A DNA stretch of 21,944 nt from CAYONQ01 sp964405375 (GCA_964405375.1 CAYONQ010000043.1:1-21944); one strand, 5' to 3'; shown: positions 14,424 through 20,855, counted from the stretch's first letter. The notes: generated by a model from the sequence alone, not told the origin. Program-made: numbers and translations.

Positions 14424-14954
14424 CTACTCCATCAGCTCCCGCAGCTTTTTTAGTCCCCGATGTAGCTTTGACAGCGTGGTGCCTATCGGCTCGGAACGCA
14501 TCTCTGCCATCTCCTTGAAGCTCACCTGCGAATAAAAACGCAGCATTATCAATTCCCTCGTATCCGCATCAAGTTTGCCAAGCTGCCTCTGCAAATTATC
14601 GACTTTCTCACTGTCGGACCGTTTCGTTCCTGTCGTTTCTGATTCAATCTTATCTTTTTGAAGCTCCAGCAATCTTCGCCGCCGCTGCTTGTCCCTTAGC
14701 CAGTCGTGGAAGATATTAGATGCCACCTTGAACAGCCAGCTTTCGAATCGCCCGCCCTTGTAAGAGCCGATTTTCTCCACTAACTTGACAAATAGCTCGC
14801 TGAGCAAATCATCGCTTACACTTCTGTCGCCCGTTAATCGGCAAAAATAGCCGTAACACCGACCTGCATACTCATCGACCAGCCGTGAAAAACACTCATC
14901 ATCCCCTCTCTTACAGCCGGTTATTACCTGGGCTAAATCATCGCTTTCTGCCAT
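14424..14954 (-). CDS. ECF-type RNA polymerase sigma factor
   Basis: A 176-residue sigma70-family extracytoplasmic-function factor. Region 2 spans about residues 18-90 (YFCRLTGDRSVSDDLLSELFVKL, then RFESWLFKVASNIFHDWLRD), and a Lys/Glu-rich linker follows. Region 4 has LDADTRELIMLRFYSQVSFKE and the helix-turn-helix ending IGTTLSKLHRGLKKLREL. The ATG at 14954 is preferred over a TTG at 14960. It is the first gene of a three-gene operon with a membrane protein and an exported protein. A signal read outside the cytoplasm is therefore probable, but no promoter matching a known ECF consensus was recognised upstream. Confidence 0.93.
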   Translation of the reverse strand: MAESDDLAQVITGCKRGDDECFSRLVDEYAGRCYGYFCRLTGDRSVSDDLLSELFVKLVEKIGSYKGGRFESWLFKVASNIFHDWLRDKQRRRRLLELQKDKIESETTGTKRSDSEKVDNLQRQLGKLDADTRELIMLRFYSQVSFKEMAEMRSEPIGTTLSKLHRGLKKLRELME

Positions 14955-15038
14955 TTTCAAACGCTTTTTACATAGATAAAGACGCCATCTCCGATTGTTT
15001 TATTGCATAAACCCAAAAAATTATTATCTTGCATTGTT

Positions 15039-15332
15039 ATGGCTGGTATTGAAACGAAGCTTTTCTCGAAAAATACCTGGTCCGCCAAGCTTAAACGCAC
15101 GGCCACCAGCATCCTGCCGGTTGACAAAAATCGCAAAGGTAACTGTGTCCGCTGCGGTGCCTGCTGTAAGCTGCCGAATCGATGCCCATTTTTGGACTTT
15201 GATGAGCAAGGGCTGTCTGTATGCAAAATCTATCGCTTCCGCCCCCTCAGCTGCCGCAAGTACCCCCGCACAAAATCAGAATCGCTCACCGCCGATACCT
15301 GCGGTTACAGCTTCGATGAAACAGGGGACTAA
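15039..15332 (+). CDS. Small CxxCxxCC-type metal-binding protein (YkgJ family)
   Basis: A 97-residue protein. The core reads C-V-R-C-G-A-C-C, then C-P-F-L, then C-K-I-Y-x-F-R-P-L-S-C-R-x-Y-P, then a late Cys-Gly-Tyr. This is the pattern of the YkgJ/Fe-S or zinc cluster family (UPF0153), which may hold an Fe-S or Zn site; its biological role is not settled. The N-terminal ~45 residues are basic. The ATG at 15039 is preferred over one at 15003, which would read A/T-rich intergenic sequence. It is divergent from the sigma operon (84 nt apart) and convergent with the next small gene (36 nt apart). Confidence 0.85.
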   Translation: MAGIETKLFSKNTWSAKLKRTATSILPVDKNRKGNCVRCGACCKLPNRCPFLDFDEQGLSVCKIYRFRPLSCRKYPRTKSESLTADTCGYSFDETGD

Positions 15333-15368
15333 ACTTGCTGCTTCGCAAGCCTTTCTACCTAACGCCGT

Positions 15369-15668
15369 TCAGCGTATGTCTTCTCCCTCTTGTTGTTCTT
15401 CTTCTTCCTCGTCGAGCTTCCACTGGTCGGATTCTTCCATATCCTCGATTTCTCGCCTCATATACTTGAACAGTTTGTCCTGCAGATGTCCCAGTTTCCC
15501 CTGCCATTTAAGCATCTCCTGATAGCTCGCTACCAGCATATCAAGACGGATGAGCTGCCATTTGGCAAGGCACTCCGGCTCCTTGATATTGGAAAACGGG
15601 TCGCACTTAAACGTCCTTCGGCCATCGGGACCAATCTCACAGAACTCACAATCTTTACACTGAATCAT
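15369..15668 (-). CDS. Small Cys-cluster protein with acidic tail, unknown function
   Basis: A 99-residue protein starting MIQCKDCEFCE. Four to five cysteines (C-x-x-C-x-x-C, then F-K-C-D-P-F, then P-E-C) look like a zinc or Fe-S knuckle in the first 35 residues. A helix follows (LAKWQLIRLDMLVASYQEMLKWQ), then a second helix and an acidic tail (EEEEEQQEGED). I do not know its function; proteins of this form are, to my recollection, common in planctomycetes. The start at 15668 is chosen because codons upstream run through sequence next to a tandem repeat. No strong ribosome binding site is seen. Confidence 0.7.
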   Translation of the reverse strand: MIQCKDCEFCEIGPDGRRTFKCDPFSNIKEPECLAKWQLIRLDMLVASYQEMLKWQGKLGHLQDKLFKYMRREIEDMEESDQWKLDEEEEEQQEGEDIR

Positions 15669-15698
15669 TTTTGCACCGTAACTGGAATTAAGGAGAAG

Positions 15699-15728
15699 AA
15701 CCATTTAACCATTTAACCATTTAACCAT
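15699..15728. repeat. ATTTAACC tandem repeat
   Basis: An 8-bp unit present about 3.7 times without error. It lies upstream of the small Cys-cluster gene and resembles the AATTAACC words at 14383-14423. Confidence 0.85.
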
Positions 15729-15760
15729 CCTCTCTGTGCTGCCGGTCTTCTCTTCGCTTA

Positions 15761-15790
15761 TTTTTTTACTTTTTACTTTCGCCTTTTTTC
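15761..15790. repeat. TTTTTACTTTCGCC-type pyrimidine word repeat
   Basis: A short array of TTTTTACTTT and GCCTTTTTTC words, related to the array at 17797-17830. A TATACT box at 15800-15805 lies just downstream and could serve the next gene, but no -35 partner is visible. Confidence 0.6.
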
Positions 15791-15858
15791 ATAATACCAT
15801 ATACTTTAACATCTTGAAAGTATTTTAGAACAGGATTTCCCTCTGTATGGAGAAATAA

Positions 15859-15942
15859 ATGGCGAAATCGAGACGGAGACGCAAAGTGGGCAGCAAAAAA
15901 AGGCGTGCCCGCTGGAAAGTACGGCACAAAAAGAGCGGATAG
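15859..15942 (+). CDS. 27-residue highly basic protein
   Basis: The reading frame starts MAKSRRRRKVGSKKRRARW and ends HKKSG. Roughly 15 of 27 residues are Arg, Lys or His, with no acidic residue. GGAG lies 6-7 nt before the ATG, and a 9-bp hairpin overlaps the stop. The composition and length recall tiny ribosomal proteins (L41e, bTHX, or the mS38/AURKAIP1-like bacterial peptides), so ribosome or RNA binding is plausible but inferred. It is too short for standard gene callers. It stands alone, 63 nt before the ASKHA gene. Confidence 0.65.
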   Translation: MAKSRRRRKVGSKKRRARWKVRHKKSG

Positions 15943-15964
15943 TTTTTTCTGTATGCTATCCGCT
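15934..15964 (+). terminator. Hairpin at the end of the small basic protein gene
   Basis: AGCGGATAG (15934-15942) pairs perfectly with CTATCCGCT (15956-15964). The 13-nt loop starts with six T, and no T run follows the stem. It covers the stop codon. It could end or stabilise the short transcript. Confidence 0.5.
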
Positions 15965-15973
15965 ATTAGTTTA

Positions 15974-15993
15974 CCCCGCACCGCGATGCGGGG
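15974..15993 (+). promoter_or_regulatory. CCCCGCA-TGCGGGG hairpin just upstream of the ASKHA gene
   Basis: A perfect 7-bp, GC-rich stem with a 6-nt loop, ending 12 nt before the ATG at 16006. It could act as a second terminator hairpin or limit ribosome access; there is no clear ribosome binding site between it and the start. Confidence 0.4.
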
Positions 15994-16005
15994 TTATACG
16001 CTAAA

Positions 16006-17559
16006 ATGAGACACTTTAAGGTAACCTTCGAGCCGGATGGCAGGCAAATCTCCATTCACGCCGGCGCCACCATCGCCGAGGCCGCAGGCCAGGCCGGTAT
16101 AATCCTAAACTCCACCTGTGGCGGCAAGGGCATCTGTAAGAAGTGTGCTGTAATCCTTCAGCCGTCCGACCGGCAGGTCTTGGCCTGCCAATACCGTATC
16201 CAAGGCGACCTCACCGTAACGATTCCCCCCGCATCTCGGCTATTCGAGCAGAAAATCCTCGAACACGGCATCGACATCCAGCCAAAGGTTTCTTTAGAGA
16301 GGCCCGATATAACCGCTCCTGCCTTTGGCCTGGCGGTCGATATCGGCACAACTACCGTCGTTGCAAGGCTAATCGATATGGCAAACGGACACTGCATCGC
16401 AACGCAGGCCGATATAAATCCACAGACTAAATACGGCGACGACGTCATAAGCAGGATTGATTACGCTCAAAACGATGAAAAACTCACCGAATTGCACAGA
16501 GTCATAATTGACTGCATAAATGAACTGACCGCAAAACTCTGCAAAAAGGCCTCCCTTGACCCCCGCCGAATATGCGAAATGTGCGTCGTCGGCAATACAG
16601 CTATGAATCACATCTTCCTTAAATTGCCTGTAACCCAGCTTGGCCAGGCGCCATACAACGCCTTCTCCCTCGACGCCCACGACCTGCCCGCCGAACAACT
16701 GTCCCTGCAAATTGACCCTGCCGGTAACATTCACACAGTTGAGAACATAGCCGGCTTCGTCGGCTCCGATATTACCGCCGTTGCGCTTGCGGTCGATATA
16801 AATTCAGCCGAACAAACGACTCTCGTAATCGACATCGGCACAAACGGCGAGATTGTCCTCGCCGCCGACGATAAGCTCTACGCCGCAAGCTGCGCCGCAG
16901 GCCCCGCCTTCGAAGGCGCACGAATAACCCACGGCAGCAGGGCCGCCGAAGGTGCTATAGAAGCTGTCGTTGTAAACGACGGCGACATAGACCTCGATGT
17001 AATAGGCGATTGCCCGCCGCACTCGATATGCGGCTCAGGCCTCATCGACGCCGTGGCAGTAATGCTGGATTTGGGTGTCATTGATAAAACAGGGCGATTT
17101 GTCGACCCCGACACAGTGAAAAACAGCGTATCAAAGGCCGTTGCCTCTCGCTTATGCCAGCGGGATAACCAGCCGGCCTTTTTACTCGCCGAGCAAGTCG
17201 TACTCACACAGCTTGATATACGCCAGACCCAGCTTGCAAAGGCCGCCATCCGAACCGGCATTTTGCTCTTACAGAGAAAACTCCGGCTTGAGGACGATGA
17301 TATTAAACAGGTCCTTTTAGCCGGCGCCTTCGGCAATTACATCCGCAGGGAAAGTGCTTTGCGCATACGGCTCTTACCCGCCATCCCAGCTGAGAGAATT
17401 CGTTTTGTCGGCAACGCCGCCTCATCCGGCGCGCAGATGCTCCTTGTCAGCCGAGATTGGCGGCAATCAGCCAAAAATTTAGCCCAAAAGATTCAATACA
17501 TCGAAATTGCACACGAACCCGACTTCACCGACACCTTCGCAGATTGTATGTCGTTTTGA
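16006..17559 (+). CDS. 2Fe-2S / ASKHA reductive activator of a corrinoid protein (RACo-like)
   Basis: A 517-residue protein of the DUF4445 family. The N-terminal ~85 residues are a plant-type 2Fe-2S ferredoxin domain with Cys38, Cys44, Cys47 and Cys61 (STCGGKGICKKC, then LAC). From ~107 an ASKHA ATPase fold follows: LAVDIGTTTVVARL (phosphate 1), VIDIGTNGEIVLA (phosphate 2), ICGSGLIDAVAVM (adenosine) and LLAGAFGNYI. Family members use ATP to drive reduction of inactive Co(II) corrinoid to Co(I) in methyltransferase systems. No corrinoid protein or methyltransferase partner is in the window, so the target is unknown. The protein is shorter than the ~630-residue archetype. Its stop (17557-17559) is one or two nt before a dispersed repeat. 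Confidence 0.85.
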   Translation: MRHFKVTFEPDGRQISIHAGATIAEAAGQAGIILNSTCGGKGICKKCAVILQPSDRQVLACQYRIQGDLTVTIPPASRLFEQKILEHGIDIQPKVSLERPDITAPAFGLAVDIGTTTVVARLIDMANGHCIATQADINPQTKYGDDVISRIDYAQNDEKLTELHRVIIDCINELTAKLCKKASLDPRRICEMCVVGNTAMNHIFLKLPVTQLGQAPYNAFSLDAHDLPAEQLSLQIDPAGNIHTVENIAGFVGSDITAVALAVDINSAEQTTLVIDIGTNGEIVLAADDKLYAASCAAGPAFEGARITHGSRAAEGAIEAVVVNDGDIDLDVIGDCPPHSICGSGLIDAVAVMLDLGVIDKTGRFVDPDTVKNSVSKAVASRLCQRDNQPAFLLAEQVVLTQLDIRQTQLAKAAIRTGILLLQRKLRLEDDDIKQVLLAGAFGNYIRRESALRIRLLPAIPAERIRFVGNAASSGAQMLLVSRDWRQSAKNLAQKIQYIEIAHEPDFTDTFADCMSF

Positions 17560-17560
17560 G

Positions 17561-17582
17561 TCCTGAGCGCAGCGAAGCATCT
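17561..17582. repeat. Partial GAGCGCAGCGAAG repeat at the ASKHA stop
   Basis: TCCTGAGCGCAGCGAAGCAT shares the GAGCGCAGCGAAGCA core with the copy at 9599-9625 but lacks the GTCATTGC end. Confidence 0.6.
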
Positions 17583-17587
17583 CACTT

Positions 17588-17630
17588 CGCCGTTCGGCGT
17601 TCCTTGTTCGACATTCGATATTCGATTCCC
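17588..17630. repeat. GTTCGACATTCGATATTCGA word repeat
   Basis: About four ~10-nt words (CGTTCGGCGT, TCCTTGTTCG, ACATTCGATA, TTCGATTCCC). The same family lies inside the antiporter gene at 18604-18637. Confidence 0.75.
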
Positions 17631-17633
17631 CAC

Positions 17634-17686
17634 GTCATTCTGAGCGTAACTTGTCCCCAGCGAACTCGAAGCAGTGAAGAATCTCT
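17634..17686. repeat. GTCATT...AATCT dispersed repeat (ATTCT/AGAAT ends)
   Basis: Starts GTCATTCTGAGCG, contains AGCGAA, ends GAAGAATCTC. Inverted ends are ATTCT (17637-17641) and AGAAT (17678-17682). It is longer than the other copies. Confidence 0.75.
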
Positions 17687-17695
17687 CAGCGCACC

Positions 17696-17729
17696 GTCAT
17701 TGCGAGGAGCGAAGCGACGTGGCAATCTC
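17696..17729. repeat. GTCATT...AATCT dispersed repeat (ATTGC/GCAAT ends)
   Basis: GTCATTGCGAGGAGCGAAGC, then GACGTGGCAATCTC. Inverted ends are ATTGC (17699-17703) and GCAAT (17722-17726). This form is widely seen in uncultivated-bacterium genomes. Confidence 0.85.
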
Positions 17730-17796
17730 AAAAAATTATCACTCATCAATAATCAATTGAGACCGCCGCTCCGATTTACTTATTGTTTTTGCTCGT

Positions 17797-17830
17797 CTTT
17801 TGCCTTTTTACTTTTGCCTTTTCACTTTTT
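17797..17830. repeat. TTTTGCCTTTTTACTTTTGCC word repeat
   Basis: About three ~11-nt pyrimidine words (CTTTTGCCTTT, TTACTTTTGCC, TTTTCACTTTT). Related to 15761-15790. Confidence 0.7.
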
Positions 17831-17922
17831 CTCCCCCCACCATTTTAACAACCGCCTGTCTTAACTCAATGAGAAGTTTCGACGAGTCAATCAAATCCGC
17901 AGACCACGAGCATCAAGCATTC

Positions 17923-17979
17923 CTTTTTGATTTTTGCTTTGTAATTTTACGTTTTGATTTTTAATCTTTGATTTTCTTT
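17923..17979. repeat. TTTTTGATTTTTGC / TTTTACGTTTTGA word repeat
   Basis: A T-rich array of degenerate ~10-12 nt words. A second array of the same type is at 18061-18122. Confidence 0.65.
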
Positions 17980-18034
17980 CTGATATCCTGACCCCTGATA
18001 CCCACAACCTGATACCCTGCTCTTCTGATACCCA
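17980..18034. repeat. CTGATACCC word repeat
   Basis: Four or five copies of CTGATACC(C), some with small insertions (CTGATATCC, CTGACCC, CTGATACCC, CTGATACCCTG, CTGATACCCA). The 566-nt stretch 17560-18125 holds no gene; this and the other listed repeats fill most of it. Confidence 0.75.
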
Positions 18035-18060
18035 TCGACTCACCATTTTCCCCTCTGTGG

Positions 18061-18122
18061 CAAAATCTAATTTTGAATTTTATGTTATGGTTTTGCATTT
18101 CTAACTTTACGTTTTTAGTTTT
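18061..18122. repeat. T-rich word repeat directly after the antiporter stop
   Basis: Words such as TCTAATTTTGAATTTTATG and TCTAACTTTACGTTTTTAG. On the minus strand it starts about 4 nt after the antiporter stop codon and is of the same family as 17923-17979. Confidence 0.65.
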
Positions 18123-18125
18123 CTT

Positions 18126-19127
18126 CTATACGCTGAACCCTAATAAGTAAATCATGTATCCAACATATCCGCAAACCAATAGCACCCCACTGACTCGCCC
18201 GATGGTGCGCCTGCCGATTACCGCCGCCGCAGCGAACCCGACGCTTATAATAACCATAACCCAGTAATCAACCCCGCCGGCCAATCGCGGCACTATCGCA
18301 AATGGCCGAACCAATCCCGCTGCGCCGATGGCAAGCAGGGCGTTAAAGATATTAGAGCCGACCAATGTGCCCACCGAAATATCATCCTGACCGCGGACGG
18401 AAGCCGCCACGCACGTTGCGAGCTCCGGCAGAGATGTCCCGATTGCTATAATGGTCAGCCCGATGACCGCCTTGCTCAAGCCGACCCGTTCACCGATAAC
18501 CACCGCCCCGCGAACCGCCATATCCGCACCCACCGCTAATCCCACCAGCCCTATAACAACAAACAGCACGTTCTTCCTTAGGTTACTGTCGCTCTTTTCT
18601 CTTTCAGCGTTCGACGTTCGATGTTCGACGTTCGATATTTTTTTCTCTGTGTCCTCTGTGGCCAATCTTTTATCTTTTCGTGCCGAATACACCGTCAGCA
18701 GTATCAGCCCTGCAAACAAAACCAGCAGCAGGATACCTTCCGTACGTGACAGGTATGAATTACCTAAAACGGGCCACAAGAGAAGCATCACCGCCAGCAT
18801 CACCGGTATCTCTCGCCGCAGTGTCAGCAATTGAATTCTTATTGGCCGAATAAGCGCACACACTCCGCCCACAAGGGCCAGATTAGCGATATTCGAGCCA
18901 TAAACGTTGCCGATGGCCGTGTCCCCGATACCTCGCACTGCCGCTGCGATACTTGCCGCCGCCTCCGGCGCAGACGTCCCCATAGCAACGATTGTTAGGC
19001 CGATGACAAGTGGGCTGATGCCGAGCCGTTCCGCCAGCGAAACTGCCCCGCTGACAAGCAAGTCCGCCGCCTTCCACAGTATCACTAATCCCCCAGCCAG
19101 TAGTATAATCGCCCAAATTGTATTCAT
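18126..19127 (-). CDS. Ca2+/cation antiporter (CaCA family, YrbG-like)
   Basis: A 333-residue inner-membrane protein with about ten hydrophobic segments in two inverted halves. Each half carries an alpha repeat: GTSAPEAAASIAAAVRG with G-S-N-I-A-N in the first, and GTSLPELATCVAASVRG with G-S-N-I-F-N in the second. The ion-coordinating acidic residues (Glu in PEA and PEL) are present, so Na+/Ca2+ or H+/Ca2+ exchange is expected. The cytosolic linker between halves (LATEDTEKKISNVEHRTSNAE) is not normal family sequence: it is translated from two intergenic word repeats at 18604-18673. The length is near normal. It may be read after fabF, though a 183-nt gap separates them. Confidence 0.9.
   Translation of the reverse strand: MNTIWAIILLAGGLVILWKAADLLVSGAVSLAERLGISPLVIGLTIVAMGTSAPEAAASIAAAVRGIGDTAIGNVYGSNIANLALVGGVCALIRPIRIQLLTLRREIPVMLAVMLLLWPVLGNSYLSRTEGILLLVLFAGLILLTVYSARKDKRLATEDTEKKISNVEHRTSNAEREKSDSNLRKNVLFVVIGLVGLAVGADMAVRGAVVIGERVGLSKAVIGLTIIAIGTSLPELATCVAASVRGQDDISVGTLVGSNIFNALLAIGAAGLVRPFAIVPRLAGGVDYWVMVIISVGFAAAAVIGRRTIGRVSGVLLVCGYVGYMIYLLGFSV
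18604..18637. repeat. GTTCGACGTTCGATGTTCGA word repeat inside the antiporter gene
   Basis: About three ~10-nt words, same family as 17588-17630. Read on the minus strand as SNVEHRTSNAE in the antiporter linker. Confidence 0.8.
18643..18673. repeat. CTCTGTGTCCTCTGTGGC repeat inside the antiporter gene
   Basis: On the minus strand this is GCCACAGAGGACACAGAGAA, read in frame as LATEDTE. A CCCTCTGTGGC fragment of the same type lies at 18050-18061. Confidence 0.75.
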
Positions 19128-19182
19128 TGCTTATACTCTAACAAAAGATACTGAAAGCCGAAAGACTTTTTCCTGCCCCTTG

Positions 19183-19218
19183 CCGGCTTCACCACCAACA
19201 TTTGAAATAGCAAGCCGG
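19183..19218. other. Inverted repeat between fabF and the antiporter gene
   Basis: CCGGCTT (19183-19189) pairs with AAGCCGG (19212-19218) across a 22-nt loop. No T run follows on either strand, so I do not call it a terminator. Nothing else is seen in the 183-nt gap apart from the repeat at its fabF end. Confidence 0.35.
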
Positions 19219-19285
19219 AGAAACCGGAAATTGATATTTGAATTTCCCCCAGATGCCAGATTTTTCACTTCCTCGAAATGATAAT

Positions 19286-19316
19286 ACTACGAACTATGAA
19301 CTACGAACTACTAACT
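19286..19316 (-). repeat. TAGTTCGTAGTTCATAG word repeat at the fabF stop
   Basis: On the minus strand it reads GAGTTAGTAGTTCGTAGTTC, then ATAGTTCGTAGT. It is a relative of 10873-10902 and contains the fabF TAG stop (19311-19313). Confidence 0.8.
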
Positions 19317-20558
19317 CATTCTCCCCACAACCAGGCACGCATTATGCCCCCCGAAGCCAAGCGAATTACTCAAGGCAACGTTGACCTTCCTCTGCCGGGC
19401 CTCTAACGGCACATAATCCATCCTTAAATCGCATCGCTCATCCTGGTTCTCTAAGTTGATAGTAGGGGGGATGACCGATTCGTTAATCGTCTTAACGCAT
19501 ACTATAAGCTCGACCGCTCCGCTCGCACCGAGCAGATGTCCGAGACCGCTCTTCGTCGAGCTTACCGCTAATTTATATGCGTGCTCACCGAAGACACTCT
19601 TGATAGCTGCACTTTCCGCTATATCGTTTAGCTCCGTGCCCGTCCCGTGTGCATTTATATAATCGACCTTCTCCCTCTCGACCCCCGCATTAACTAACGC
19701 CAGCTCCATCGCCTTTGCCGCCCCCGCACCGTCCGGCGGAGGCGCAGTGATATGATAGCCGTCGTCGGTAGCGCTGTAGCCCAGAAGCTCGGCGTATATA
19801 TTTGCACCGCGTTTTTTAGCACGCTCGTATTCTTCTAAAACGATAATCCCAGCCCCCTCGGAGAGCACAAAGCCGTCCCTGTCCCTGTCAAAAGGCCGCG
19901 ACGCCGCTTGCGGATTATCGTTGCGCGTGCTCAGCGACCTCGCCGCACAGAATGATGCCAGCCCTATCGGTGTCAGAGCCGCCTCCGTGCCGCCGGTTAT
20001 CATGATGTCACTGTAACCGGCAGCAATGTTGCAGAACGCCTCACCAATCGCATGGCCGCCCGAAGCACACGCACTGATAACACAAAAATTCGGCCCACCC
20101 AGACCGTAACGAATAGCAATATTGCCGCTGGCGGCATTGCTCATAAGACGGGGAACAGTGAAAGGAGAAAGCTTCTTTGGTCCCCCCCTTAACAGCCGTA
20201 TGTGCTGTTCCTCGATTTCCTTGATGCCGCCTATACCTGTCCCTACGATGGCGCCGGCACGAAAAACATCTTCTTTCGAAAAATCAAGTCCGCTGTCGTC
20301 CACCGCCTGGCTCGCCGCCGCCACCGCAAACTGTGTGAAGCGGTCCATTCGTTTGCTTTCACGCTGCTTGATGTATTCCGTAACGTCGAAATTTTTTACC
20401 TCGCCGCCGAACTTCACAGGGTACGCACTGATATCGAAAGACTCTATGGCGGAAATACCGCTCTTGCCCTCGCACAGCGCAGTAAAAAGGGCGTCGGCTG
20501 ATTCGGCTAAAGCGCTAATGCAGCCTAAGCCCGTAATAACTACTCGTCGCTTACTCAT
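19311..20558 (-). CDS. fabF: Beta-ketoacyl-ACP synthase II
   Basis: A 415-residue condensing enzyme that extends acyl-ACP with malonyl-ACP in fatty-acid synthesis. The thiolase fold carries the Cys-His-His triad: Cys in ISACASGGHAIG, His in NAHGTGTELND and His in STKSGLGHLLGASG. The C-terminal NSLGFGGHNACLV is typical of FabF. The first His motif has GTGT where most FabF have GTST. The start at 20558 (MSKRRVVITG) fits the family; a longer frame would overlap acpP. It lies 13 nt after the acpP stop, so the two are co-transcribed. The stop codon lies in a word repeat. Confidence 0.95.
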   Translation of the reverse strand: MSKRRVVITGLGCISALAESADALFTALCEGKSGISAIESFDISAYPVKFGGEVKNFDVTEYIKQRESKRMDRFTQFAVAAASQAVDDSGLDFSKEDVFRAGAIVGTGIGGIKEIEEQHIRLLRGGPKKLSPFTVPRLMSNAASGNIAIRYGLGGPNFCVISACASGGHAIGEAFCNIAAGYSDIMITGGTEAALTPIGLASFCAARSLSTRNDNPQAASRPFDRDRDGFVLSEGAGIIVLEEYERAKKRGANIYAELLGYSATDDGYHITAPPPDGAGAAKAMELALVNAGVEREKVDYINAHGTGTELNDIAESAAIKSVFGEHAYKLAVSSTKSGLGHLLGASGAVELIVCVKTINESVIPPTINLENQDERCDLRMDYVPLEARQRKVNVALSNSLGFGGHNACLVVGRMS

Positions 20559-20571
20559 ATTAGACTGCTTG

Positions 20572-20847
20572 TCACTCTTTGCCTTTGGAATGCATCGCCT
20601 TGACAATGTAATCGATTGCGGCGCCGACCGTCTGGATCTTCTCCGCCTCTTCGTCAGGGATACTCATATCGAACTCGTCCTCGAATTCCATCACAAGTTC
20701 GACCGTATCTAATGAGTCGGCGTTTAGGTCGTTGATAAATGACGTCTCACGTGTTATTACTTCAGACTTCTCCACGCCCATCTGCTCGCTTATTATCTCG
20801 ACCACCTTGTTTTCAATTGCCTTAACATCTATCTCGTCAGCACTCAC
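20572..20847 (-). CDS. acpP: Acyl carrier protein
   Basis: A 91-residue acidic protein that carries the growing acyl chain on a phosphopantetheine arm. The attachment Ser is in LNADSLDTVELVMEFEDEF, and helices II and III follow the usual pattern (MSIPDEEAEKIQTVGAAIDYI). The N-terminus is a few residues longer than E. coli AcpP. The start is a GTG, fixed by AGGGAGG 8 nt upstream. It sits between fabG and fabF, the classical fab gene order, with its own candidate promoter in the 162-nt gap after fabG, as expected for a very abundant protein. Confidence 0.97.
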   Translation of the reverse strand: MSADEIDVKAIENKVVEIISEQMGVEKSEVITRETSFINDLNADSLDTVELVMEFEDEFDMSIPDEEAEKIQTVGAAIDYIVKAMHSKGKE

Positions 20848-20855
20848 TTGTTTTT

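Noticed and set aside
15333..15368. Terminator between the two small Cys-cluster genes
   Set aside because: CTTGC-GCAAG is only a 5-bp stem and no T run follows on either strand.
15699..15728. CRISPR-like array
   Set aside because: The units are 8 bp with no spacers, and no cas genes are nearby. The same applies to the other word repeats in the window.
17457..17864. 135-codon open frame at the end of the ASKHA gene
   Set aside because: It reads the ASKHA tail out of frame and then dispersed repeats; its protein has no family features.
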